This document shows, in pieces, positions 40,945 to 49,247 of a DNA stretch of 51,807 bases. Source of the stretch: Rubrobacter sp. (GTDB taxonomy: Bacteria; Actinomycetota; Rubrobacteria; Rubrobacterales; Rubrobacteraceae); assembly GCA_013697825.1 (NCBI GenBank), contig JACCWD010000119.1, positions 1 through 51,807 on the forward strand, read 5' to 3'. A program made the position numbers and the translations under genes. The notes below the pieces were generated by a model. The model had not been told where the DNA came from. It searched no databases and was given only the letters and a program-made list of their open reading frames with translations. Within the stretch, counting starts at the first letter, position 1; each line of letters begins with the position of its first letter.

Positions 40945-41922
40945 CTACTCACTATCCTCTTCACTTTTCGGAACGTACAACGCCCGCCTTAATGGGTTCT
41001 CGTGGTGGCTCCATCCGCCCTCGCTCACATTCTTCGTGCTTTCCATAAACATCATGGCTCGGGCGTCCATGTTGTCTATGAAGTGAATGAGAATGGCTTC
41101 GATGGTCTTCGGCTCTTCGGGCGAACCGTATTGCAATTCCCCCTGATGGGAGAGGATTATGTGCGAGATTTGAAGCGCGAGTTCTTCGGGGAAGTCCGGG
41201 AGTTGCGAGATGTACGCGGCGATGATCGCCTCCCCCATCACCACATGGCCTTTCAGTCTTCCCTCCGTCGTGTACGCGAAGCCGCCCGAACCCCACGAAA
41301 GCTCCCGAACCTTTCCGACGTCGTGGAAGATCGCGCCGAAGGCGAAGAGGTCTTCGTCCACCGGATAGTGGTTCGCGAGGGATCTCGCCACGCGGAGACA
41401 TTGCACGGAGTGTTCGAGGAGGCCGCCTATTCGAGCGTGGTGCATGGTCTTCGCGGCGGGGGCTTCGCAGAATGCGTTCCAGAATTCGCCGTCGGAGGCG
41501 ATGAGGCCGAAGAGGTCGCGGAGGTGGTCGTTCTCGAAGGACCATCCGGCTTCGAGGAGTTCGGCGGCGAGTTCGCGGCGGTCGCGCTCGGTGGCGGGGA
41601 GATAGTCCTCCTCGACGATCTCCTCGGAGCTTATGATGCGGAGGCGTTCGAGCTTTAATTGAAGGGTTCCCCGGTACTCGTGGGTTTGCCCTTCGACGTG
41701 GACGTATTCCGGTTCGGGGATTCCGTTCATGAGTTCTTCGGGGAGTCCCCACATGCGGGCGTCCACGGTTCCGGTTTTGTCGATGAGTTTGACGGCAAGG
41801 TATGGGACGCCGCGGCTGTCGTTTCGGACGGCGGCGTCTTTGGCGAGGAACGTGGAGCGCAGGTTTTCGCCCGGCTCCAGTTCCTTCGCCCAAAAGCGTT
41901 CCTTTTCTTTTTTGGTCGTCGT
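40945..41922 (-). CDS. YhaM-family 3'-5' exoribonuclease (OB + HD domains), non-canonical start
   Basis: The N-terminal OB-fold ('ELEPGENLRSTFLAKDAAVRNDSRGVPYLAVKLIDKTGTVDARMWG') precedes the HD domain ('HHARIGGLLEHSVQCLRVARSL', 'FGAIFHDVGKVREL', 'LSHQGELQYGSPEEPKTIEAILIHFIDNMDAR'). Relatives are metal-dependent exoribonucleases. The frame is open to 41944, but no ATG/GTG/TTG occurs before GTG 41766, which lies inside the OB-fold. ACG 41922 gives the expected 325 residues; CTG 41880 is another option. It begins 13 nt after the permease gene, in the ABC operon. Confidence 0.75.
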   Translation of the reverse strand, partial: TTTKKEKERFWAKELEPGENLRSTFLAKDAAVRNDSRGVPYLAVKLIDKTGTVDARMWGLPEELMNGIPEPEYVHVEGQTHEYRGTLQLKLERLRIISSEEIVEEDYLPATERDRRELAAELLEAGWSFENDHLRDLFGLIASDGEFWNAFCEAPAAKTMHHARIGGLLEHSVQCLRVARSLANHYPVDEDLFAFGAIFHDVGKVRELSWGSGGFAYTTEGRLKGHVVMGEAIIAAYISQLPDFPEELALQISHIILSHQGELQYGSPEEPKTIEAILIHFIDNMDARAMMFMESTKNVSEGGWSHHENPLRRALYVPKSEEDSE

Positions 41923-41935
41923 GAGAGGTCTCTTT

Positions 41936-42793
41936 CTAGCCTTTCACCGCCCCGGCTGTCAGGCCGGAGACGATGCGGCGCTGGAAGATCAAAACCAATA
42001 TTACCAGCGGCACCGTCACAACGACAGCCGCCGCCGCCTGCGCCCCATAGTCGGTGGTGTACGTCGTCGCGAAGTTCGGGATCACGACCGTCACCGGCTG
42101 CGTCGCCGGGGTGAATAGGAACGTGTTCGCAAAGAGAAACTCGTTCCACGCATGTATGAAGGTCAAAATCGCGCATGTGAACACGCCCGGCGCGGCGAGT
42201 GGCACGATCACTTTCTGGAACGCCTGAATCGTCGTCGCCCCGTCTATCTTCGCCGCCTCTTCGAGATCCTTCGGAAGCTCTTTGAAGAACGCCACGAGGA
42301 GCCACACCGTCAATGGCAAAGCAAAGACGGTGTTTGCGATGATGACGGACAAATACGTGTCAATGATGCCAAAGGCGGAGAATTGAAGGAAGAGCGGGGC
42401 GATGATCGCCACGCCGGGGAAGAAGCTGATCGCGAGTATGAGCGTCATCACGGTGCTTTTGAAGCTGAAGCGCAGCCGGGCTATGGAGTACGCCGCGAGC
42501 GAGCCGAAAAAGAGGCATATCACCGTCGTGATGCCCGCGATGATCGTGCTGTTCAAAAGCGCGCGCCGGAAGGCCGGGTCGCCGAATATCGTCTCGTAGT
42601 TTCCGGCTATCGGGGCCGCCGCGAGCGTCGCGGCCGGGGACGCGAAGAGGTCGGCCCTCGTCACGATGCTCATTTTGAAGATCCACAAAAGCGGGGCGAT
42701 GGAGACAAGGACGAAGCCTATGAGGAAGACGTAGAAAAGGATCGCGTTGAAGGATTTGTTTCCTTCGCCTCCTCGTGCGGTCGCGCCAGCCAT
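41936..42793 (-). CDS. Carbohydrate ABC transporter permease (MalG/AraQ type)
   Basis: 285 residues, six predicted helices, with the EAA loop 'EEAAKIDGATTIQAFQKVIVPLAAPG' that docks to the ATPase. CUT1-family inner-membrane half. Its ATG overlaps the stop of the upstream permease by one base, so the two are coupled. Confidence 0.9.
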   Translation of the reverse strand: MAGATARGGEGNKSFNAILFYVFLIGFVLVSIAPLLWIFKMSIVTRADLFASPAATLAAAPIAGNYETIFGDPAFRRALLNSTIIAGITTVICLFFGSLAAYSIARLRFSFKSTVMTLILAISFFPGVAIIAPLFLQFSAFGIIDTYLSVIIANTVFALPLTVWLLVAFFKELPKDLEEAAKIDGATTIQAFQKVIVPLAAPGVFTCAILTFIHAWNEFLFANTFLFTPATQPVTVVIPNFATTYTTDYGAQAAAAVVVTVPLVILVLIFQRRIVSGLTAGAVKG

Positions 42794-43743
42794 TATCCAT
42801 CCTCCGTCGAAGTCTGCATTCCAAAGCCTTTTATGAACACGAGAGCGAGGAGGAACGCCGAGACGAATATGAACACCGACGCCGCGTTCCCCTGCGCGAA
42901 TTGCAACTGGCTAATTCTCACCCCCGTATACACGAACGTGGACAAGGACTCGAGCTCGCGGTTGCTCATCGCCCAGAAAAGGTCGAAGACCCGATACGAC
43001 TCCAAAGTTCGGAAAAGGAGCGCGACGAGGAGCGCGGGTTTGAGGAGCGGCATCGTGATTGAGAAGAAACGCTGAACGACGCTCGCCCCGTCCACCTTCG
43101 CCGCCTCATACACCTCGCCCGGTATGGTTTGAAGCCCCGCGAGGAGGAGAAGAGCCATGAACGGCGTCGTCTTCCACACGTCCACCCCGATCGCCGAGAT
43201 GAGGAGGAGCGTACGGTCCGAGAGGATCGGCTGGCTTATGACGCCGAGGGCGTTGGCGACGTAGTTTATGACTCCGACTTGATCCTGAAACATGAGCCGC
43301 CACATAACCGCCGAAATCACCGTCGGAAACGCCCACGGAACGAGAACCGCCGCCCGGACGAGTCCGCGGCCGCGGAAGGCGCGGTTTATGGCGAGGGCGA
43401 TGGCGAGTCCGATGACGAACTCGAAGAACACGCTTATGACGGTGAAGATGACGGTGTTGTAAAGACCTTCGAGGAACGCGGGATTCTGGAACATCGCCAC
43501 GTAATTGTCCACCCCGGTGAACGAGCCTACGCCCGTCACGGTCGAGGAAGTCAAACTCAGCACGACGGCGTAGAGGATCGGGAAGAACGCTATCGTGAGG
43601 ATGATGAGCAGCGTCGGGAGCACCATGAGGTACGCGGTGCGCCGCTCGGGGTTTTTGAATTCCCGGACGATTCCGCCGCGTTTCTTTTTCTGCGGCTGCC
43701 CGCCGGTGGGCGCGTCCCTTTGTGGCGGAGTCGCGGTTGCCAC
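42793..43743 (-). CDS. Carbohydrate ABC transporter permease (MalF/UgpA type)
   Basis: 316 residues. A Gln/Lys/Arg-rich N-terminus is followed by six or more helices. The EAA loop reads 'YEAAKVDGASVVQRFFSITMPLLKPALL'. Partner of the MalG-type permease. Begins 12 nt after the binding-protein stop. Confidence 0.9.
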   Translation of the reverse strand: MATATPPQRDAPTGGQPQKKKRGGIVREFKNPERRTAYLMVLPTLLIILTIAFFPILYAVVLSLTSSTVTGVGSFTGVDNYVAMFQNPAFLEGLYNTVIFTVISVFFEFVIGLAIALAINRAFRGRGLVRAAVLVPWAFPTVISAVMWRLMFQDQVGVINYVANALGVISQPILSDRTLLLISAIGVDVWKTTPFMALLLLAGLQTIPGEVYEAAKVDGASVVQRFFSITMPLLKPALLVALLFRTLESYRVFDLFWAMSNRELESLSTFVYTGVRISQLQFAQGNAASVFIFVSAFLLALVFIKGFGMQTSTEDG

Positions 43744-43755
43744 GTTTTCCCTCCT

Positions 43756-45138
43756 TTACTCGGGAGCCTGGTCGGCGATGCCCTGCAAATTCTCCTGAAG
43801 CGTCGTTATCGCCTCCTCGGGCGTAGCGTTGCCGTTGACGACCGCGTTGAACTGCTCGGCCATTTGAAGCGACATGTCCGAATAGACCGGGGATACCGGA
43901 CGCGGGACCGTCCTTTGGAGAGCCTCGCCGCCGAGGGCGATCACCGGCACTTCGTCAAGGATTTCCTGATCCTCGTAAAGATCGGTGAGCGTGGGCAAAA
44001 AGCCGCCTTCGAGGGCGCGGAACTTTTGCTGCTCGGGATCGGTCATGAACTGCACGAACTCCCAAGCCGCATCCTGTGTTTCCTGCGGCACGGCGGCGTT
44101 TATATAGAAGTTCCACCCGCCGAGGCCGCTCACGCTCTCGCCGCCCTCCGCCGCCGGAAGAGCCGAAACCCCGACTTGCTCGGTTTCGATCTGCGACGCT
44201 TCCGGGTCGCCGACGAGTCCGTACATGTACGGCCAGTTCCGGCAAAACACCGCGTTCCCGTTGAGGAACGTCGGCTCGGACTCCTCCTCCGTATACGTCG
44301 AGACGGCTTGCTGGGAAACCTCGTCCTCGACCATGCTCCGCTCCATCTCGAGCCCGGCCACCGATTCGGGGCTGTCTATCGTGACCTGCGAGGCATCGTC
44401 CTCCGCGAGGACTTCGCCCCCGAAGCTGTTTATGAACTCGAGGCCGTTCACCGTCCCGCCCTCGTAGTTTCCGCCCTGGAAGACGAAGCCCCATTCCGTT
44501 CCGGCCTCTTCCTGGATTTGCGACGCCATCTCTTTGAGTTCCTCCCACGTCGTCGGCGCCTCGCTGATTCCGGCGTCGTCGAGGAGATCCTGGCGGTAAT
44601 AAAGCATCCCCGCGTCCGTGAACCACGGAACCCCGAAGACGCTCCCGTCGTACGTGTTCGACTCGACCGGCCCCTCGATGAAGTCCGCCCTCATCTCCTC
44701 GGTGAAGCGGTCGGAGAGGTCGGCGATCCAGCCATTCGCCGCGAACTGCGCGGGCCATATCACGTCCCCGCCGATGAGCGCGATGTCGCCGCCCCCCGCC
44801 TGGAACTGCGTCCTTAGCTGGTCGAAGTACGCACCCGTGTCCGTCGGCTGCTGGCGGTAATCTACCTGGATCTCACCCGCCCGATCCTCGTTGAACCGCT
44901 CTATGAGGCTCGTCAAACTCCCCGAGTCATCCGGCGCCATCGAAAACACCACAACGATGCTCCCGTCATCGGCGGTCTGCGGCCCGCCCCCGCCCCCGCC
45001 GCAAGCAGCCGTCCCGAGCAAAGCCGCCCCCGCCAGCGAAACACCCCCGACCTTCAAAAAATCCCTCCGGCTGACCCCGCGCCGACCGACGCCCCTCCGA
45101 CCAACGGGCCGCCCCATCCCCATACGCGCTCGCCTCAT
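43756..45138 (-). CDS. Sugar-binding lipoprotein of ABC importer, Tat-exported
   Basis: 460 residues. The N-terminus has a twin-arginine signal 'SRRDFLK' (23-29), a hydrophobic core and the lipobox 'LGTAACG' with Cys46, so it should be exported folded by TatA/TatC of this window and lipidated. The mature part is a cluster-B extracellular solute-binding protein ('GDIALIGGDVIWPAQFAANGWIADLSDRF', 'YDGSVFGVPWFTDAGMLYYRQDLL'). It resembles trehalose/maltose binders of LpqY type, but the ligand is not certain. Confidence 0.9.
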   Translation of the reverse strand: MRRARMGMGRPVGRRGVGRRGVSRRDFLKVGGVSLAGAALLGTAACGGGGGGPQTADDGSIVVVFSMAPDDSGSLTSLIERFNEDRAGEIQVDYRQQPTDTGAYFDQLRTQFQAGGGDIALIGGDVIWPAQFAANGWIADLSDRFTEEMRADFIEGPVESNTYDGSVFGVPWFTDAGMLYYRQDLLDDAGISEAPTTWEELKEMASQIQEEAGTEWGFVFQGGNYEGGTVNGLEFINSFGGEVLAEDDASQVTIDSPESVAGLEMERSMVEDEVSQQAVSTYTEEESEPTFLNGNAVFCRNWPYMYGLVGDPEASQIETEQVGVSALPAAEGGESVSGLGGWNFYINAAVPQETQDAAWEFVQFMTDPEQQKFRALEGGFLPTLTDLYEDQEILDEVPVIALGGEALQRTVPRPVSPVYSDMSLQMAEQFNAVVNGNATPEEAITTLQENLQGIADQAPE

Positions 45139-45187
45139 GGCAAGCCTCCTTTCCCTGTCTTTCCCGTTTCCTCAACTTGCAGTTTAC

Positions 45188-45216
45188 TTGCAATGATCGG
45201 CCCACACTAGCATACT
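45188..45216 (+). promoter_or_regulatory. Putative lacI-type promoter overlapping the operator
   Basis: TTGCAA (45188-45193), 17 nt, CATACT (45211-45216). On the minus strand TTTACT (45232-45227) and TAGTGT (45209-45204), also 17 nt apart, could drive the ABC operon. ACTTGCA is directly repeated at 45175 and 45186. Confidence 0.45.
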
Positions 45217-45230
45217 AAAAGCCTTTAGTA
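45213..45230. promoter_or_regulatory. Palindromic LacI-family operator
   Basis: TACTAAAAGCCTTTAGTA: 7-bp perfect arms (TACTAAA/TTTAGTA) around an AGCC centre, with the central GC typical of LacI/GalR sites. It overlaps candidate promoters for both the regulator and the transporter genes. Confidence 0.7.
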
Positions 45231-45263
45231 AACTATTTGTGAACTCGGGGCGAGGAGTGGCGG

Positions 45264-46280
45264 ATGCCGAGGGTGACGATCGCGGAAGTGGCTCGGATGG
45301 CCGGAGTATCCCCCACCGCCGTGTCCTTTACATTCAACCGCCCTTCGGAATTAAGCTCCGACACCGTCCGAAAGGTACTCGCGGTCGCCGAGGAACTCGG
45401 GTACGCTCCGAACCCCCACGCGAAGGCGCTCCATTCCAGCCGGGCCGGGGTTCTCGGGATACTCGCCCCCGAGGCCATCTCCGACGCCTTCGCGAACCCG
45501 TTTTACGCTCCGTTCGTGCGGGGCGTGGGTTCCGTGTGCGACGAGATGAACCTCTCGCTCATGGTCGTCTCGCCTCATGAGGGATCTTTGGAGAAAGGCA
45601 TCACGAAGGCCCCGGTGGATGGTTTCATCGTACTCGGAGCCAGCGAGAATCACCCTGACGTCTCCCCGCTCTACCGGCGGCGAGTCCCATTCGTCATAGT
45701 GGACGGCGAGGCGAACAACGCACCCTCGGTGAACATCGAGGACGAGGGAGGCGCGTACGACGCGGCGGCCCGGCTCCTCGCCCGCGGCCACACGGACGTG
45801 CTCGTGGTCTCCTTCCTCAACCCGAGGAGCCACCTCGAAGACCCGTACCACGACATCGCATCGCGGCGACAAAAAGGATACATGAGAGCCTTCGCCGAGC
45901 ACGGCGTCGAATGGGGCGAAAACCCGTCAGAGGCCGGGCAATGCTCCATCGAGGGCGGCGAGAGGGCATTCGAGGAGGCATGGAGCGTCGGACGAAGGCC
46001 CACCGCCATACTGTGCGCCGCCGACGCGCTCGCCTTCGGAGTCCTCCTCGCAGCCGAGAAGCGGGGGATCCACATCCCAGAAGACCTCGAAGTCGTCGGC
46101 TTCGACGACGTGCCGGAGGCCCGCCTCTCTCGCCCCGCCCTCTCCACCGTGAGACAGCCGATACGAGAAAAAGGCCGTCTCGCCGCCGAACTCCTCACCG
46201 CCGCCCTCGACGGCGGCGAACACCCACGACAAAACATAACGCTCCCGACAGAGTGGGTTCCCCGTACTACGACACGGTGA
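45264..46280 (+). CDS. LacI-family transcriptional regulator
   Basis: 338 residues. The N-terminal HTH 'VTIAEVARMAGVSPTAVSFTFN' and hinge helix ('NPHAKALHSSRAGVLGI') precede a periplasmic-binding-protein-like sensor domain ('DGFIVLGAS', 'PTAILCAADALAFGVLLAAEKRGIHIPEDLEVVGFDD'). GAGGAG precedes ATG 45264. It is divergent from the ABC importer, and a palindrome sits between them, so it probably represses both until the sugar binds. It ends at a hairpin that begins inside its TGA. Confidence 0.92.
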   Translation: MPRVTIAEVARMAGVSPTAVSFTFNRPSELSSDTVRKVLAVAEELGYAPNPHAKALHSSRAGVLGILAPEAISDAFANPFYAPFVRGVGSVCDEMNLSLMVVSPHEGSLEKGITKAPVDGFIVLGASENHPDVSPLYRRRVPFVIVDGEANNAPSVNIEDEGGAYDAAARLLARGHTDVLVVSFLNPRSHLEDPYHDIASRRQKGYMRAFAEHGVEWGENPSEAGQCSIEGGERAFEEAWSVGRRPTAILCAADALAFGVLLAAEKRGIHIPEDLEVVGFDDVPEARLSRPALSTVRQPIREKGRLAAELLTAALDGGEHPRQNITLPTEWVPRTTTR

Positions 46281-46303
46281 GCGATTCGCTTTGCGAATCA
46301 CTC
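46279..46303 (+). terminator. Stop-coupled hairpin after LacI regulator
   Basis: GCGATTCGC, loop TTT, GCGAATC (46281-46299) with GAG/CTC extending the stem outwards across one mismatch. It begins in the TGA stop codon; no U-tract. Confidence 0.55.
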
Positions 46304-46305
46304 AT

Positions 46306-46448
46306 TTCAGCCAGTCAGCAAAAACCGTCGGTATCCCGGTGGATCATACGAAACGCCGCCCGAATCCCATCTCCGCCGGGGATGCGTGGGACAAAAAGAG
46401 AGCCGCCAGCAAAAAGCTGACGGCTGACAAGCTGAAATGCTGACGGGC
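46306..46448. repeat. TCAGC-family repeats between convergent lacI and ugpC genes
   Basis: TTTCAGC/CAGTCAGC words at 46306-46317 and, on the opposite strand, CGTCAGC, ATTTCAGC, TTGTCAGC, CGTCAGC between 46402 and 46445. No gene in 46281-46469. Confidence 0.6.
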
Positions 46449-46469
46449 GCGTTCCGCGAAGCGGGACGC
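46449..46469 (-). terminator. Stop-coupled hairpin after UgpC-type ATPase
   Basis: GCGTTCCGC (46449-46457), loop GAA, GCGGGACGC (46461-46469) with one G-U pair; on the minus strand it follows directly after the TGA at 46470-46472. Confidence 0.6.
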
Positions 46470-47669
46470 TCACAAAATAGACTCCTCGGTCTCCGGGTCG
46501 AAGAGGCGGACTTTCGTCGAGTCTATGGCGAGGCGAAGGCCGGTGCCGCGCTTCGCCCGGCTCTCGGCGGCGACCCTCGCCACCATGAGGTCGCCGAAGT
46601 CCGGCTCGTCGTCGCCTTCTGCGGCATCGTCGACGACCTCCGTCGAGCGGGGGTGTGCGGCTTGCTCCTCGGGAACCTCGAAGTACACGTACTTCTCCGA
46701 TCCCATGCTCTCGATGACTTGCGGCTCGGCCTCCATCACGCCCCCGGCGGCCCCGTCCTCCGCGAACTCCACGTCCTCGATGTGCTCCGGCCTTATGCCG
46801 AGGATGACCTCCCCGCCCGCGAAGCTCTCCGGCTCCTTACCCCACTCCTTCGCCTCGCCAACCGCGTCGCGCCCGATCGGAACCCTCGAACCCCCGAACG
46901 TCGCCACGAGGCCGCCGTTGTCCCTTTCGAGGCGCGCCTTTATGAAGTTCATCGCCGGAGAACCGATGAAGCCCGCCACGAAGATATTGTTCGGGTTCTC
47001 GTACATCACTTGCGGCGAGGCGATTTGCTGGACAAGGCCGTCTTTGAGAACCACGATCCGGTCGGCCATCGTCATCGCTTCCGTCTGATCGTGGGTGACG
47101 TATATGGAGGTCGTCCCGATCCGGTTGTGGAGCTTGGCGATCTCCGTCCGCATTTGCACACGCAGTTTCGCGTCGAGGTTCGAGAGCGGCTCGTCCATGA
47201 GGAACGCCTTCGGCTCCCGAACGATCGCCCGACCGAGCGCGACCCTTTGCCTTTGCCCGCCGGAGAGTGCTTTCGGTTTGCGATCCAAAAACTTCTCGAT
47301 GGAGAGGATGCGGGCTGCGTCCTCGACGCGGCGGTTTATCTCGTTCTTGTCCATCTTCCGGAGTTTCAGCGCGAAGCCCATATTCTCGCGGACGTTCATG
47401 TGCGGATAAAGCGCGTAATTCTGGAAGACCATCGCAATGTCCCGATCCCTCGGCGGAAGGTCGTTCACCACCTCGTCGCCGATGAATACTTTGCCGCCGG
47501 AGATGTCTTCGAGGCCGGCGATCATGCGAAGGGCGGTGGACTTCCCGCACCCCGACGGGCCGACGAAGACGACGAACTCGCCGTCGGGGATGTCGAGGTT
47601 CATCTTGTCGACGGCGAGCACGTCCTCGCCGTACACCTTCGTCACGTCTTCGAGCGTTACTTCGGCCAT
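46470..47669 (-). CDS. Sugar ABC transporter ATPase (MalK/UgpC/MsmK type)
   Basis: 399 residues. Walker A 'GPSGCGKSTALRMIAGLE', Q-loop 'VFQNYALYPHM', signature 'LSGGQRQRVALGRAIVREP', Walker B 'AFLMDEPLSNLD', switch 'YVTHDQTEAM' and the TOBE C-terminal domain with 'LGIRPEHIED'. An unusual acidic insert ('VVDDAAEGDDEPDFGD') lies near the C-terminus. GGAGGAG precedes ATG 47669. It likely energises the permease pair encoded across the LacI gene, and may serve other importers, as MsmK-type ATPases do. Confidence 0.93.
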   Translation of the reverse strand: MAEVTLEDVTKVYGEDVLAVDKMNLDIPDGEFVVFVGPSGCGKSTALRMIAGLEDISGGKVFIGDEVVNDLPPRDRDIAMVFQNYALYPHMNVRENMGFALKLRKMDKNEINRRVEDAARILSIEKFLDRKPKALSGGQRQRVALGRAIVREPKAFLMDEPLSNLDAKLRVQMRTEIAKLHNRIGTTSIYVTHDQTEAMTMADRIVVLKDGLVQQIASPQVMYENPNNIFVAGFIGSPAMNFIKARLERDNGGLVATFGGSRVPIGRDAVGEAKEWGKEPESFAGGEVILGIRPEHIEDVEFAEDGAAGGVMEAEPQVIESMGSEKYVYFEVPEEQAAHPRSTEVVDDAAEGDDEPDFGDLMVARVAAESRAKRGTGLRLAIDSTKVRLFDPETEESIL

Positions 47670-47739
47670 GATCTCCTCCTTGTCGGCTATCCCTAAAAAT
47701 ATGCCGCGCCACCCCCGGCGCGCCTTTTTCACATTCTAT

Positions 47740-48957
47740 CTAACCTTCGGGCGTTTCGTACATTCCGTAGCTTTCCTTCACCGCGAGTATCCTCTCCACC
47801 GACTCGCGTATCCGCTCCTCGGGTATCTCCCCGCTCTCGACCGCCTCCACGACCGCGTCGTATGCGTCGGCTTGTTCTTGCGGCGGACTCGAAAGAATGA
47901 GGAGATCCGCGCCCGCCTCGACCGCCCGGACGACCGCCTCCGCCGAAGGCCCGCCCCCCGTCGCACCCTCCATCACGAGGTCGTCGGTGACGGCGATCCC
48001 CTCGAAACCGAGATCCTCACGGAGCATCTCATACGCCGCCGGGGACAAACTCGCCGGGTTCTCGGAGTCCATCGCCGGATACACGAGATGCCCCATCATC
48101 ACCATCGGAACCCCGGCCTCGATGGCCGCCGCGAACGGCGGAAGGTCATACGACATCATCGTCGCCATGTCGTGCTCGATGGTCGGGAGGCTCACGTGAG
48201 AGTCGCTCGTAGCCGGGCCGTGGTTCGGGAAGTGTTTCGCCGAGGTGATGATCCCGGCGGACTCGAACCCCGCGACCGAGGCCGCGCCCATTTGCGACAC
48301 GAGGTTCGGCTCTTCGCCGTACGAGCGCGAGCCGATGGCACCGCCGAAGCCCGTGTCCACAACGGGCGCGAAGTCCGTATTCACTCCCGCTCGAAGAAGC
48401 TCCGTCCCGATCTGCTCGGAGATCACACGCGCCTCCTCGGGGTTTCCTCTCGCTCCGACCTCGGCGGCGGCGGGCTGCGGGGCGACCCACGGCGCGCTCC
48501 CAACCTCGCCGCCTTCCTGATCGACGGCGACGAACATCGGGATCGAAGGCTCCGTCTCCATAGAGAGGCTTTGCATGGACTCGGCGAAAGAACGGACTTG
48601 CTCCTCGCTCTCCATGTTGTATCCGAAGAGAAGCACCCCCCCGATGTTCCGATCCTCGATCATCTTGTCGATATAATATTCCCGCTCCGTCCCCTGCGCG
48701 GAAACCACGAACATTTGCCCCACCATCTCACGCAGACCCATCCCCTCCACACCCCCCGAAGAATCCACCGCGCCTCCCGTCCCCTCCGAAGTGTTCTCGG
48801 GGGGCGCTTCTTCTCCGCCATCGTTTCCGCCTTCACCGCCGCCTCCGCCACTTTCACCGGAAGCGCCGCCGCACGCCACGAGCGAGACAACGAAAACCGA
48901 AACAACGACGAGCCGAAAAAAGCCTCCGAGTCCATCCATCATGCGACCGAGATGCAA
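47740..48957 (-). CDS. GH3-family beta-N-acetylhexosaminidase-like lipoprotein
   Basis: 405 residues. A hydrophobic leader with lipobox 'SLVACGG' (Cys29) is followed by a Gly/Glu-rich linker. The GH3 domain has 'VDQEGGEV', 'GVNTDFAPVVD', 'GSRSYGEEPNLVSQM' and 'SAKHFPNHGPATSDSHVSLP', the NagZ-type His/Asp catalytic loop. 'VMMGHLVYPAMD' and the nucleophile block 'GIAVTDDLVMEGA' follow. It probably trims N-acetylglucosamine from cell-wall or chitin-like glycans outside the membrane. TTG 48957 has GGAGGG 4 nt upstream; ATG 48942 lacks a site. Same strand as, and 70 nt upstream of, the ATPase gene. Confidence 0.85.
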   Translation of the reverse strand: MHLGRMMDGLGGFFRLVVVSVFVVSLVACGGASGESGGGGGEGGNDGGEEAPPENTSEGTGGAVDSSGGVEGMGLREMVGQMFVVSAQGTEREYYIDKMIEDRNIGGVLLFGYNMESEEQVRSFAESMQSLSMETEPSIPMFVAVDQEGGEVGSAPWVAPQPAAAEVGARGNPEEARVISEQIGTELLRAGVNTDFAPVVDTGFGGAIGSRSYGEEPNLVSQMGAASVAGFESAGIITSAKHFPNHGPATSDSHVSLPTIEHDMATMMSYDLPPFAAAIEAGVPMVMMGHLVYPAMDSENPASLSPAAYEMLREDLGFEGIAVTDDLVMEGATGGGPSAEAVVRAVEAGADLLILSSPPQEQADAYDAVVEAVESGEIPEERIRESVERILAVKESYGMYETPEG

Positions 48958-49247
48958 AATTCCCTCCAAAACAGCCAACCTCGCCAGTCTATCGCCCATC
49001 GCCCCCGAAGTCCCGGATGACCCGCGATCAAAGTCCGCCCCGAAATCCATAATCCCGGATCCCCTCCGCCCTCCGACCGCGCACGGAACCCATATCCCGC
49101 AGCAAAGTCCATGAAGGCCGATGCCCCGTTGGCAAGGTTCCGTTCGTCGAGTACGGTCTATATTTCCCGATGCCCGGCCCCCGAAAAGGCCATCCCTCAC
49201 GCAATCCGCTGTGAGAACACCCGAAGTCTCGGGTATCCTTCGAGAGT
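48958..49247. other. Divergent intergenic region, no gene
   Basis: 290 nt between the GH3 lipoprotein (minus) and the helicase (plus). It contains a 6-bp hairpin ACCCGA/TCGGGT (49219-49234) just before the helicase start. No confident promoter. Confidence 0.3.

Noticed and set aside
43129-44817. 562-codon plus-strand frame opposite the transporter genes.
   Set aside because: Spans two real genes on the other strand and shows no protein features.
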